A DNA stretch of 64,000 nucleotides from Gryllotalpicola protaetiae (GCF_003627055.1 NZ_CP032624.1:3472001-3536000); one strand, 5' to 3'. Positions 28,675 to 36,863 are shown, counted from the stretch's first letter. Translations and numbers: made by a program. The notes: generated from the letters alone by a model not told the origin.

Positions 28675-29187
28675 TCAGCCCGCGAACGAGTGCAGCCAGA
28701 TCACCGGGTTGTCGTCGCTCGCGTGCCGGAACGCCTCGAGCTCGTCGTCCCACGCCTGCCCGAGCGCGGCGTGCAGCTCGCGGTGCAGAGCGAGCGCGTC
28801 GCTTCCCGCGAGCTCCATCGCGTAGCGCATCCGGTCCTCCGGGATGACGACGTTGCCCGCCGTGTCGGTCTGGGCGAAGTGGATGCCGAGCGCCGGGGTG
28901 TGCAGGTAGCGCGCGCCGTCGGTCGACGCGGTCGGGTCCTGAGTGACCTCGTAGCGCACGTCGTCCCAGCCGCGCAGCGCGCTCGCGAGGGCGGCGCCGG
29001 TACCGATGTCGCCCTCCCAGTAGAACTCGGCGCGCATGGTGCCGGGCAGCACGGGCTGCTCGGCCCAGTCGAAGTTCACAGCGCGACCGAGCGCGCGGCC
29101 TGCCGCCCATTCGAGGTGAGGGCAGAGCGCGCGGGGTGAGGAGTGCACGAAGAGCACCCCTCTGGCCTGTGCAGTTAGTGCCGTCAT
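28675..29187 (-). CDS. DUF3145 family protein
   Basis: This 170-residue soluble protein starts with ARGVLFVHSSPRALCPHLEWA and contains WEGDIGTGAALASALRGW and RYLHTPALGIHFAQTD, all typical of DUF3145. The family is restricted to actinobacteria and is almost always next to fabF, as here, which hints at a link to lipid metabolism. No catalytic function is known. The ATG follows GGAGAATGCG. Confidence 0.9.
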   Translation of the reverse strand: MTALTAQARGVLFVHSSPRALCPHLEWAAGRALGRAVNFDWAEQPVLPGTMRAEFYWEGDIGTGAALASALRGWDDVRYEVTQDPTASTDGARYLHTPALGIHFAQTDTAGNVVIPEDRMRYAMELAGSDALALHRELHAALGQAWDDELEAFRHASDDNPVIWLHSFAG

Positions 29188-29316
29188 CGCATTCTCCGTT
29201 CGTTCCGGTGCGGCTTCCCCTCCGACCGATGAACGGCGTCGATGTCGACATGGGCATTGTCACATAGCACGGACACGAATTCCAAGCGCGTAATTCGCGT
29301 GGCATGCGTGTCGGCA

Positions 29317-29350
29317 TTGCCGGTATGCAATTACTCGGTATATACATACC
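29317..29350 (+). promoter_or_regulatory. Leaderless padR promoter with overlapping operator
   Basis: TTGCCG (29317-29322) and TATACA (29341-29346) are 18 bases apart, and the -10 ends 6 bases before the ATG at 29353. A perfect inverted repeat, GGTAT-ATAC-ATACC (29337-29350), covers the -10 and is the likely PadR autoregulatory site. CGGTAT is also repeated directly at 29321 and 29336. Confidence 0.65.
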
Positions 29351-29352
29351 TC

Positions 29353-29955
29353 ATGTCAGTTCGTCAGAGCCTGCTCGCCATCCTCGATCAGGGGCCGTGC
29401 TACGGCTACCAGCTGCGCGCCGAGTTCGACCGCCGCACCGGCGGAACCTGGCCGCTCAACGTCGGTCAGATCTACCAGACCCTCGAACGGCTCGAGCGCG
29501 ACGGTCTGGTCGCCAAGGGCGAGAGCGATCGTGAGGGCCGCGCCTACTACGAGATCACGGATGCCGGGCGCGACGCCGTCTCATCCTGGCTGTCCTCCCC
29601 CGTCGAGCGTCAGACGGCCGCACGCGACGAGCTCGCGATCAAGCTGGCGGTCGCGGCGACCCTGCCGGGGGTCGACGTGGCCCGGGTCATCCAGGTGCAG
29701 CGGGCGGCTACGCTCACGCTGCTGCGCGACCTGACGCGCACGAAGGACGCGATCGACGAGCCGAAGTCGCCCGAGGACCTCGCGTACCTGCTGCTCGTCG
29801 ACGCGCAGATCTTCCAGATCGATGGCGAGCTGGGCTGGCTCGACCACGCCGAGGGGCGCCTCGCCCGCGCGGTCGCCGCAGGGGTCGCGGGGCCGCTGCC
29901 GCTCAACACCGAGGTACCGAAACGCGGCCGCCCGGCAAAGGCGGTGCAGTCGTGA
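29353..29955 (+). CDS. PadR family transcriptional regulator
   Basis: This 200-residue protein has the PadR winged helix at residues 1-80 (LLAILDQGPCYGYQLRAEF, QIYQTLERLERDGLV and the wing RAYYEITDAGR). A helical Vir-type dimerisation domain follows (about 95-180). PadR proteins repress multidrug ABC transporters or phenolic-acid genes in response to toxic compounds. No transporter is adjacent here, so apart from itself its targets must lie elsewhere. Its basic tail, KRGRPAKAVQS, resembles an AT-hook core (RGRP), which is unusual for the family. Confidence 0.92.
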   Translation: MSVRQSLLAILDQGPCYGYQLRAEFDRRTGGTWPLNVGQIYQTLERLERDGLVAKGESDREGRAYYEITDAGRDAVSSWLSSPVERQTAARDELAIKLAVAATLPGVDVARVIQVQRAATLTLLRDLTRTKDAIDEPKSPEDLAYLLLVDAQIFQIDGELGWLDHAEGRLARAVAAGVAGPLPLNTEVPKRGRPAKAVQS

Positions 29956-30013
29956 GCACTCGGGTTCTTCACCTCGACAGAGGTCAGTCACCCGGGCAGA
30001 CTGAACGCCACCC

Positions 30014-30070
30014 CGAGAAGTGCCGCGATGTCGTCCAGCATCGAGTGAGACAGCACTTCGGCACTTCTCG
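30014..30070. terminator. Perfect 12-bp inverted repeat between padR and DUF1684 gene
   Basis: CGAGAAGTGCCG (30014-30025) and CGGCACTTCTCG (30059-30070) are exact reverse complements 33 bases apart, and CGATG/CATCG (30026-30030, 30039-30043) can pair inside the loop. It lies between converging genes, so a bidirectional terminator is the simplest reading. A protein-binding site is an alternative. Confidence 0.5.
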
Positions 30071-30084
30071 CTGCGCGTGAGCGC

Positions 30085-30921
30085 TCAGAACGCGTGTAGC
30101 AGCTCGCCCGCCTTGTTGAGCGCGTTCTTCTCGCCGGCGCGGATCGGCACGGTGAAGCGGTTCTGCTTCGGCGGAAGCGGGCAGTTGAACTGGTAGCTGA
30201 ACGCGCATGGCGGCAGGATCGCGAGGTTGAAGTCGAGGGTGATGGTGCCGTCAGGGTTCGGGGCGACGAACAGGAACCGGCCGACGGAATAGGTCTCGAC
30301 GTCGTTGGTCGCATCGGCGAAGACGAGCTGCAGGGCGCGGCCCGACTTGAAGGCCGCAAGGTTGTAGGCCACGCCGTCCTTCTCGAAGGTGATCTCGCCG
30401 GGGATCGCGGTCTCGCGCTCCTCCCCCTCGTCCTTGATGTGCTCGAAGCCGACCGAAAGGCCCTCGACCGGAGTGAACTTCGCCGTGATGACCCACTCGG
30501 GGTCGTAGCCGTAGGCATCGATGCCGCCGAAGTTCTCGAGGTCTTCGGACTTCGCGTCCCACACCCGCAACGCGTACTCGGTGCCGGCTTCGTTCACGAT
30601 GACCGTGCCCGTCGTGTGGTCGTCGAAGACGATGGCGCTTGGGCGTTCGCCGTCCTTGGCGGAGATGATCAGCTCACCGTCGACGGGCTCGTCGTCGACG
30701 CGGATGCCGTCGGCGGCCGTCGCGACGAGGCGCAGCCCCTTCTCGCCGGCGGGCAACGGATAGTAGGTGCCCGCAACGCCGTAGACGGTCTGGGCGCCCT
30801 CGGGGTCGCCCGTGATCCACTGCGTGTTCACGAGCGCGAGGCTGCCCTGCGGCTGTTTGACCGACTGCTCACGGCGGCTGCGGAAGGTGGCCAGGCGCTC
30901 TGCGGGGGTGAGGTCAGTCAT
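30085..30921 (-). CDS. DUF1684 domain protein
   Basis: This 278-residue protein ends with PPCAFSYQFNCPLPPKQNRF and VPIRAGEK, the hallmark C-terminal block of DUF1684 (two Cys, CPLPP, then the basic loop). The N-terminal two-thirds is beta-rich and includes GTYYPLPAGEKGLRL and GGIDAYGYDPEW. There is no signal peptide, so it is cytoplasmic. The family is widespread but has no known enzymatic role. The ATG at 30921 is set by its leaderless promoter. Confidence 0.88.
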   Translation of the reverse strand: MTDLTPAERLATFRSRREQSVKQPQGSLALVNTQWITGDPEGAQTVYGVAGTYYPLPAGEKGLRLVATAADGIRVDDEPVDGELIISAKDGERPSAIVFDDHTTGTVIVNEAGTEYALRVWDAKSEDLENFGGIDAYGYDPEWVITAKFTPVEGLSVGFEHIKDEGEERETAIPGEITFEKDGVAYNLAAFKSGRALQLVFADATNDVETYSVGRFLFVAPNPDGTITLDFNLAILPPCAFSYQFNCPLPPKQNRFTVPIRAGEKNALNKAGELLHAF

Positions 30922-30928
30922 GGGCTCG

Positions 30929-30934
30929 ATCCTA
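30929..30934 (-). promoter_or_regulatory. -10 element (TAGGAT) of leaderless DUF1684 gene
   Basis: TAGGAT on the minus strand lies 7 bases before the ATG at 30921. Confidence 0.6.
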
Positions 30935-30950
30935 GGTCGGGGTGGCGCGG

Positions 30951-32618
30951 TCACTTCGCATCTGCGTACGTGTCGACCGTCGCGATCTGCAACGGGAAGT
31001 CGACGGGGAATGTTCCGAACAGCAGGCGCCCCGCCTGCGCAGCGGCCCCGCGCACGAGCCGCTCGACCTGCGGCGCAAATTGCTCAGGCGTGTGCACCAT
31101 GATCTCGTCGTGCAGGAAGAACACGAGATGAGGCGCGCCGTCGAGGCTGCCGTCGCCGACCTCGGCGAGCCTGAGGCGGAGCTCCGCCATCCAGCACAGG
31201 GCCCATTCCGCGGCCGATGCCTGCACGACGAAGTTGCGCGTGAAGCGGCCCCAGTCGCGCGCCTGCGACCGTGCGCGGCGTTCGTCGGCAGCCGACGCGC
31301 CGGGCTGGCTGGCGCGCTCCTGCACCTCGCGCCATGACGCGCCCGGCCGCGGCGAGGTGCGCCCGAGCCTGCTCACGACCTGCTCGCCGCGCTCGCCCTG
31401 CTCCGCAGCGTGGTCGACGAGGGCGATCGCGCGCGGGAACGCGCGCCGCAGACCCGGCATCAGCCGGGCCGAATCCCCTGTCGTCGCGCCGTACATCGCG
31501 CCGAGCATCGCGACCTTCGCCTCGTGACGGCTCGTGACGACGCCGGCAGCGACGACCGAGTCGTAGAGGTCACGGCCGCGCCCGGCATCCGCCATCGCCC
31601 CATCCGACGCCAACCCAGTGAGCACACGCGGCTCGAGCTGCGCCGCATCGGCGACGACGAGCTTCCACCCGCGGTCGGCCACGACAGCGCGCCGGATGTT
31701 CTTCGGCAGCTGCAGCGCCCCACCGCCGCTCGTCGCCCAGCGGCCGGTCACGACGCCGCCCACGACGTAATCGGGGCGGAACCGCCCGTCGCGCACCCAG
31801 GTGTCGAGCCATGCCCAGCCGTTGGCCGTGAAGAGCCGGTAGAGGTTCTTGTATTCGAGCAGTGGCGCGATGGCCGGGTGGTCGAGCTCGCGCAGCTCCC
31901 ATTTCCTCGTCGAGGTGACATCGAGCCCCACTCGGCGCAGCGCCGCGAGCAGCTCTGGCTGCGAATCGGGATTGAGACCGGGGGCACCCAGCAGCTCGCG
32001 GATCTGCGCAGCAAGCGCCTCGAGCCGCGCCGGGCGGCGACCGTCGAACGCGCGCGGCCCGAGCGACTCGGTCAGGACGCGGTCGTGAACGTCGGCTCGC
32101 CACGGCATGCCGGTGAACCTGATCTCCTCCGCGACGAGCGACCCCGCGGACTCTGCGGCGAGCAGCAGGCGCAGCGGGCCGCCCGGTGTCGCGGCCTGCT
32201 GCGCCTGGAACTCGCGCACCGGGTCGAGCGATTCGGCAGTCGCGGGCTCGACGACGTCGAACAGCGCCGGAGCCGACGGCTCAGCGAGCGGGGCGGCGGC
32301 CAGGCGGGCGATGTCGTCCCAGCTGGTGGCGGCCTCGCCGGCCAGCTCGGACGCGGCAGACAGGAGCGACGTGCGCAGAATCCGATGGCTCAGCGCGAGA
32401 TCGACACAGCGCTGTACCCGCACACCGGCAGCGAGCAGGGCCGGATACCAGTGCGCCGTGCTCGACCAGACCCAGCGCGGATGCTCGGCCTCGCGATCGC
32501 GCACATAGGCGATGAGGGCGGATGCCTCAAGCTCGACAGCCTTGTGCGGCATCGCGGCCGCGTCGAGCTCGGTCGCCGCCACCCCGCCGTCTGGGCGCCG
32601 GTCGAGGACAATGTGCAC
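30951..32618 (-). CDS. Family-A DNA polymerase-like protein (bifunctional 3'-5' exonuclease/polymerase type)
   Basis: This 555-residue protein has a recognisable Pol I palm and fingers. Motif A is VVADAAQLEPRVL (D324), motif B is RHEAKVAMLGAMYG (364-377) and motif C is FFLHDEIMVH (D503). The metal-binding Asp residues are kept, so polymerase activity is plausible. At the O-helix position where Taq has F667 there is Leu372. The N-terminal 200 residues should be an exonuclease domain, but DEDD residues are not obvious. There is no 5' nuclease domain, and length is about half that of PolA. It starts with GTG. The main PolA must be elsewhere; a repair role is an inference. Confidence 0.85.
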   Translation of the reverse strand: MHIVLDRRPDGGVAATELDAAAMPHKAVELEASALIAYVRDREAEHPRWVWSSTAHWYPALLAAGVRVQRCVDLALSHRILRTSLLSAASELAGEAATSWDDIARLAAAPLAEPSAPALFDVVEPATAESLDPVREFQAQQAATPGGPLRLLLAAESAGSLVAEEIRFTGMPWRADVHDRVLTESLGPRAFDGRRPARLEALAAQIRELLGAPGLNPDSQPELLAALRRVGLDVTSTRKWELRELDHPAIAPLLEYKNLYRLFTANGWAWLDTWVRDGRFRPDYVVGGVVTGRWATSGGGALQLPKNIRRAVVADRGWKLVVADAAQLEPRVLTGLASDGAMADAGRGRDLYDSVVAAGVVTSRHEAKVAMLGAMYGATTGDSARLMPGLRRAFPRAIALVDHAAEQGERGEQVVSRLGRTSPRPGASWREVQERASQPGASAADERRARSQARDWGRFTRNFVVQASAAEWALCWMAELRLRLAEVGDGSLDGAPHLVFFLHDEIMVHTPEQFAPQVERLVRGAAAQAGRLLFGTFPVDFPLQIATVDTYADAK

Positions 32619-32624
32619 GGTTCA

Positions 32625-32630
32625 ATTATC
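32625..32630 (-). promoter_or_regulatory. -10 element (GATAAT) of leaderless polymerase-like gene
   Basis: GATAAT on the minus strand lies 6 bases before the GTG at 32618. Confidence 0.5.
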
Positions 32631-32647
32631 GAACACATCACCGACAT

Positions 32648-33160
32648 TCAGTGCTGGGCGAGCCGCTCGAGAATCCGTGTCGCGAGCGCCGCAGGGTTGC
32701 CGTTGGCCGTGTCAACCCTGATGCGGTCGTCGCCCCACTGCTCGAGCGCGGCGCGCCGCGGCAGCAGGGACTCCCACGTCGGCTCCGGCAGCGCCGTGAA
32801 CGGACGCTGCCGGTGCTCCAGGCGCTGGCGGTGCAGTTCGACGTCGCTGCACAGCACCTCGACGAATGCGAGCGGCACGGCGGCACGCTCGGCGAGCTGG
32901 AACCACTGGCCACGCGCATACGGGTGGTCGTTGACCGCGTCGACGACCACGTGGGCGCCGGTGAGCAGGTTGGCCTCTGCGAGCGCTTCTGCGCCGAGGT
33001 ATGCCGCGAGCCCGACCTCGTAGCTGTTGCGCAGACCCGCCCGCAGCATGGCGTCCTCAAGCTCGTCGACGGCGAGGTGGGTGGCGGGCAGTCGCCGGGC
33101 GAGCTCAGATGCGATGGCGCTCTTCCCGCTTCCGGGGAGGCCGGCCATCGCGATCAGCAT
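32648..33160 (-). CDS. P-loop ATPase/small-molecule kinase
   Basis: This 170-residue protein has Walker A GLPGSGKSA at residues 7-15, a following acidic switch (HLAVDELEDAML), and VVVDAVNDHPYARGQWFQLA in the place of Walker B. A basic lid, RQRLEHRQRP, comes later. This is the architecture of AAA_33-type kinases related to zeta toxins, chloramphenicol phosphotransferase and polynucleotide kinases. No antitoxin is adjacent. The substrate is unknown. The ATG at 33160 fits the leaderless promoter. Confidence 0.8.
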   Translation of the reverse strand: MLIAMAGLPGSGKSAIASELARRLPATHLAVDELEDAMLRAGLRNSYEVGLAAYLGAEALAEANLLTGAHVVVDAVNDHPYARGQWFQLAERAAVPLAFVEVLCSDVELHRQRLEHRQRPFTALPEPTWESLLPRRAALEQWGDDRIRVDTANGNPAALATRILERLAQH

Positions 33161-33167
33161 GCCCGCC

Positions 33168-33173
33168 ACGGTA
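33168..33173 (-). promoter_or_regulatory. -10 element (TACCGT) of leaderless kinase gene
   Basis: TACCGT on the minus strand lies 7 bases before the ATG at 33160. Confidence 0.45.
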
Positions 33174-33326
33174 GCAAGGCGTGCGCATGCGCGGGCGCTG
33201 GGTCATGTTCGTCCTCGAAGAACCGGGCTATCGGAATGGCCCCTATTAGGAGGACACCCAATAGGCATTTCGTTCCGGTTATGTGAACTGATGCAACACA
33301 CTCGCCTGCCCGCATAGTCGCCCGAC

Positions 33327-33332
33327 TAGGAT
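33327..33332 (+). promoter_or_regulatory. -10 element (TAGGAT) before the LysM lipoprotein gene
   Basis: TAGGAT ends 8 bases before the GTG at 33341. A leaderless message would start at that GTG; with the ATG at 33350 the leader would be about 10 bases. Confidence 0.5.
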
Positions 33333-33340
33333 CCGAAGAT

Positions 33341-34258
33341 GTGGGACGAATGAGGTTCGGCGCAGCGACGCGACGTGGTGTGCTCGCGGTCGCCGTTGCG
33401 GCTGCGGTCACGATCGCACTTGCCGGATGCTTCGCCGCTCCGAGCCACGCGAAGACCACCGCTCACAGCCCGACCGTGCACGTGACCGCGACTCCGTCTG
33501 CGACGCCGACACCGTCGCTCACGCCCACCGAGGCGCCGAACCCGGCGATGTCGCACCTTGCCACGCCCGAGCCCGCCTCGACGCCGGTTCCTGCGCCGAC
33601 ACTGACGCCGGTCCCCGCCGGAACCGTCGTCGCGCAGGGCGATGTCGCGTCGCCGAAGGGCAGCATCCATTACCACTATCGGGTCGTCGCGAACGGCGAC
33701 AACACCTACTCTGCGCAGTATTCGGGCTTCACGTCGACGGTGCCCGTGCCGGTCTCGGCGACGCTCATCGACATCCCGCCCAAGGTGGGCGACGGACTCA
33801 CCTGGCACGGAGTCGGCGACCACCAGCTCGGCGGCCCCACCAGCTCGGCGACCTCGACGACCGCATCCCTCGGCTCAGTCGGCCAGCCGAAGTATCTGAC
33901 CACCCTCGTGACGTACTCGTCGGTGGCGTCCCCCGACGGGGTGCCGATCGAACTCGGCCCGAACAAGGTGCTCGCCGTCAACACGCTGCACTGGTCGATT
34001 CCCGTGCGGCAGTCGAACGTGCACCCGGTCGACGGCGGTGCGCGAACGTATGCCGCGGGAGCCGTCACCGCGAAGACCGCCAGCGGCGCCCCGAAGTCCT
34101 ACAAGGTCGCGGACGGCGACGTCACCTCGGTCGTCGCGGCGCGCTTCGGCATCTCGGTCGAGGACCTGATCTGGCTCAACAAGAACCTCGAGGTGTTCGG
34201 CGCCCAGCAGTACCTCTATGAGGACACGACGCTGAACCTCGACCCGGACAGCCTCTGA
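33341..34258 (+). CDS. Lipoprotein with C-terminal LysM domain
   Basis: The 305-residue protein begins with a lipoprotein signal peptide (VAVAAAVTIALAGC, lipid-modified Cys about residue 30). A Thr/Pro-rich linker (residues 45-90) reaches through the wall. A beta-rich middle domain (95-235) follows, then a C-terminal LysM domain (SYKVADGDVTSVVAARFGIS, VEDLIWLNKNL) that should bind peptidoglycan. It is thus membrane-anchored and wall-binding. The middle domain is not recognised. An ATG three codons downstream (33350) is an alternative start. Confidence 0.85.
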   Translation: MGRMRFGAATRRGVLAVAVAAAVTIALAGCFAAPSHAKTTAHSPTVHVTATPSATPTPSLTPTEAPNPAMSHLATPEPASTPVPAPTLTPVPAGTVVAQGDVASPKGSIHYHYRVVANGDNTYSAQYSGFTSTVPVPVSATLIDIPPKVGDGLTWHGVGDHQLGGPTSSATSTTASLGSVGQPKYLTTLVTYSSVASPDGVPIELGPNKVLAVNTLHWSIPVRQSNVHPVDGGARTYAAGAVTAKTASGAPKSYKVADGDVTSVVAARFGISVEDLIWLNKNLEVFGAQQYLYEDTTLNLDPDSL

Positions 34259-34334
34259 GGGCTCGGAGAAGATCGGGGTGCGCTAGGGGGTTTCCCGGAT
34301 GGTGGCGTGACCGGGTCGTGACGAAGCTGTAGTC

Positions 34335-34535
34335 ATGAACAATCTCGAACGACCATTTGAGGGCCGCATCATCGCCGGCGTCTGCGCCGCGCTCGCCCGC
34401 CGCTTCGGCATCCGCCCGACCACCGTCCGGGTGCTGTTCCTGCTGTCGTGCCTGCTGCCGGGCCCGCAGTTCATCATCTACCTGGCGATGTGGGTGCTCA
34501 TCCCTTCCGAGCACCGGCAGCCTCTCGCCGTCTAG
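34335..34535 (+). CDS. PspC domain membrane protein
   Basis: This 66-residue protein is essentially a PspC domain: RPFEGRIIAGVCAALARRFG is the amphipathic start, TTVRVLFLLSCLLPGPQFIIYLAMWVLIP the transmembrane part with the family's RVLF and YLxxWxxIP signatures. Stand-alone PspC proteins sense or respond to membrane stress. No LiaF or histidine kinase is fused or adjacent. The upstream 70 bases contain no clear Shine-Dalgarno sequence. Confidence 0.88.
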   Translation: MNNLERPFEGRIIAGVCAALARRFGIRPTTVRVLFLLSCLLPGPQFIIYLAMWVLIPSEHRQPLAV

Positions 34536-34544
34536 GGAGGGATG

Positions 34545-34618
34545 TAGGGCGGGCGGGACTTGAACCCGCGACCCAGGGATTATGAGTCCCCTGCTCTAAC
34601 CGGCTGAGCTACCGCCCC
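34545..34618 (-). tRNA. tRNA with CAT anticodon (elongator tRNA-Met, or tRNA-Ile2)
   Basis: The minus strand folds into a cloverleaf. The acceptor GGGGCGG/CCGCCCT has a terminal G-U pair and discriminator A. The D arm is GCTC/GAGC, the anticodon stem GGGGA/TCCCT with loop CTCATAA, and the T arm GCGGGTTCAAGTCCCGC. The stem lacks the three G-C pairs in the initiator positions, so it is not initiator tRNA. Whether it reads AUG or, after lysidine modification, AUA cannot be decided by eye. Its first 10 bases overlap the end of the upstream glycosyltransferase gene. Confidence 0.93.
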
Positions 34619-35829
34619 TCGGTGACTTCCTCGGTTACAGGGTCGACCACCGGCTTTCCACGATACAGACACTCGAAGGTCGTTAGCGTCCGCTCGATGT
34701 CGTGCGCCTGGATCAGCCGCAGCGACGCCTTCTTCATACGGGTGAACTCCTCGTCGGGCAGCGTCAGGATCTTCTCGAGCTTCGCGGCGAGGTCCTGCGC
34801 GTCGTCGGGCCGGAACAGGAATCCGTTCTCGCCGTCATGGACGAGGTGAGGCAGGGCCATCGCGTCGGCCGCGACGACGGGCAGACCCGACGACATCGCC
34901 TCCATCGTGACGATGGACTGCAGCTCGGCGGTCGACGGCATCGCAAGCACGTCAGCACGCGTGTACGCCTGCTTGAGCTCGGCGTCCGACACGAGGCCGG
35001 CGAGTGTCACCCGCTCGCCCACCCCGAGCTGCGCGGCCAGCCGCTCGAGATGATGCCGCTGTTCGCCGTCGCCGACGATCTCGAGAGACCAGTCGAGCGA
35101 CTTGGGAAGCAGCGCGACCGCGTGCACGAGGACCTCGAGCCGTTTCTCGCCCGTGATCCGGCCGACGAAGACGATGCGGCTTCCGCGGTGCTCGAAATCG
35201 GGGGTGTAGTCGGAGACGCGCACGCCGTTGCCGATGGCATGCACACCGGTGATCCCGGTCGCCTCTTCGAGGTAGTCGGCCGCGCGCCGGGTGGGCGTTG
35301 TGACGGCATCCGCGCGCTTCAGGATCTTCGTCGCGTCCCACCAGGCCCATTTGAGCAGCGCCGGCTGCATGAACTTCGGCAGCGTCGTGTGCTCGATCAT
35401 GTTCTCGGGCATGGTGTGGTTCGTCGCGACCACGCGGATGCCGCGCGAGCGCGCCGTCACCGACAAGCCGCGCCCGACGACGAAGTGGGACTGGAAGTGC
35501 ACAGCGTCGGGCTTGATCTGGTCGAGGATGCGCGACGTGTTGCGCCGGATCGTCCACGGCATCATGTAGCGCAGCCACGGGTGCGGGTACCAGCGCAGGC
35601 TGAACAGCCGGTGCATGTGCAGGCGTGCGCCCGCGTGCGTCTCATCCCAATGACCGGTGCGGAACACAGTCTGCGATGGCGCGATGACGTGCACGGTGTG
35701 GCCGCGCTCCACGAGTCCTGCGGCCAGGCGCTCGGCGAAACGGGCGGCGCCGTTCACATCGGGGGCGAAGGTGTCACAGCCCAGCAGGATCGTCAGCGGC
35801 TGCGACTGCTCGTCGCTCGAATCGGTCAC
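34609..35829 (-). CDS. GT4 family glycosyltransferase
   Basis: The 406-residue GT-B enzyme has the N-terminal acceptor domain (ILLGCDTFAPDVNGAARFAERLA, FQSHFVVGRGL) and the C-terminal nucleotide-sugar domain (RIVFVGRITGEKRLEVLV). The GT4 E-x7-E motif is in STAELQSIVTMEAMSSGLPVVA. It is closest in look to mannosyltransferases of the PimB/PimC or diacylglycerol glycosyltransferase group, which make membrane glycolipids, but the acceptor cannot be told. The GTG start follows AAGAGG. Its stop codon lies inside the tRNA gene downstream. Confidence 0.88.
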   Translation of the reverse strand: MTDSSDEQSQPLTILLGCDTFAPDVNGAARFAERLAAGLVERGHTVHVIAPSQTVFRTGHWDETHAGARLHMHRLFSLRWYPHPWLRYMMPWTIRRNTSRILDQIKPDAVHFQSHFVVGRGLSVTARSRGIRVVATNHTMPENMIEHTTLPKFMQPALLKWAWWDATKILKRADAVTTPTRRAADYLEEATGITGVHAIGNGVRVSDYTPDFEHRGSRIVFVGRITGEKRLEVLVHAVALLPKSLDWSLEIVGDGEQRHHLERLAAQLGVGERVTLAGLVSDAELKQAYTRADVLAMPSTAELQSIVTMEAMSSGLPVVAADAMALPHLVHDGENGFLFRPDDAQDLAAKLEKILTLPDEEFTRMKKASLRLIQAHDIERTLTTFECLYRGKPVVDPVTEEVTEGR

Positions 35830-35917
35830 GTAGGGAAACCTCTTGGGGGTGGGACTAGGGGTTATGGCGCACCAGTCTAGGCACGTGTTTCGCCGGGCAC
35901 CTCGGGGACACCCCTGA

Positions 35918-36835
35918 TCATGACGACATCTGGGGGTGGTGACGGGCGAGAAGAAACACGCCGGCGACGGCGATCGCGCCGGTGACCATCCACACGACCG
36001 CTGCCCACAGCTCCACCTGTGCGGCCTCGTTGAGGATCGCGATACCGATGGTGACCGCGACGAGAGGGTCGATCACGGTGAGCCCCGCGATCACGAGGTC
36101 GGGCGGCCCGGACGCGTAGGCGTTCTGCACGAAGTAGGCGCCCAGTGCCACCGCGGCGAGGAGCGCCACGATGCACACGCCGGTGAGCAGATCGAACTCC
36201 CGCTGCTCGACACGCGCGATGACGACCTTCGCGAGTGTGGCGACGAATCCGTAGAGGATGCCTGCGCCGATCACGTACACGAGGGCGCGCATCCGCTTCC
36301 GGAAGACGACGAACATGACGGCCGCGAGCACGAGCACGCAGCACAGGATGACGAGCACCTGGACCAGCTCGCGCTCGGTGATCGGCACCTCGCGCGCCTG
36401 GAACGCCGCGACGAGCACGAATGCGCCGACGCCGGCGACGCACAGACAGATCGCGAGGATGGTCAGCGGGTTGAGCTTCTGCTTCGTGACGCGCGAGTTC
36501 ACGATCGCCGTGACGACCAGGGCGAACGCCCCCAGCGGCTGCACGACGATGAGCGGTGCGAATGCGAGGCTCGTGAGCTGCAGCACGATCGCCGCGCCCA
36601 GCATCAGGGTGCCGGTCACCCAGCTGGGGCGGCCGAGCAGCATCCGCAACTGACCGAAGTTGAGCCCGCCCTGCGCGGCATCCGCATCGCTCGCCGCCTC
36701 GACCTTCGCGACACCGCGATGCTGCAGCTGCGCGCCGATCGACAGGAAGACCGCGCCGACCAGCGCGATGGGTATGCCGATGAACTGTCGGGGGTCAAGG
36801 CCGAGAGGTTCGAGCCCGATATCAGCGGCAAACAC
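35918..36835 (-). CDS. DMT-family (EamA-like) membrane transporter
   Basis: From a GTG at 36835 this is a 305-residue integral membrane protein with about nine or ten helices, such as IPIALVGAVFLSIGAQLQHRG and PLIVVQPLGAFALVVTAIV. An internal repeat appears near residue 195 (LIYVIGAGILYGFVATLAKV-like). This fits the DMT drug/metabolite transporter superfamily. A His-rich hydrophilic tail ends the chain. The substrate is unknown. It is divergent from def with a 40-base gap. Confidence 0.8.
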   Translation of the reverse strand: MFAADIGLEPLGLDPRQFIGIPIALVGAVFLSIGAQLQHRGVAKVEAASDADAAQGGLNFGQLRMLLGRPSWVTGTLMLGAAIVLQLTSLAFAPLIVVQPLGAFALVVTAIVNSRVTKQKLNPLTILAICLCVAGVGAFVLVAAFQAREVPITERELVQVLVILCCVLVLAAVMFVVFRKRMRALVYVIGAGILYGFVATLAKVVIARVEQREFDLLTGVCIVALLAAVALGAYFVQNAYASGPPDLVIAGLTVIDPLVAVTIGIAILNEAAQVELWAAVVWMVTGAIAVAGVFLLARHHPQMSS

Positions 36836-36863
36836 GTGAGAAAGGTACCGGACGCACCGCCGA

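Noticed and set aside
29988-30084. A short minus-strand frame (MLDDIAALLGVAFSLPG) after the DUF1684 gene
   Set aside because: It is only 17 codons, has no ribosome site and lies within the inverted-repeat region.
33236-33270. CCTATT...AATAGG repeat as a riboswitch or terminator
   Set aside because: Only six pairs with a 12-base loop, not placed after a gene on the right strand, and no known riboswitch core is nearby.
34545-34618. tRNA(CAT) as initiator tRNA
   Set aside because: The anticodon stem ends in an A-T pair in place of the third G-C pair, and the first base pair is G-U, not the unpaired C-A of initiators.
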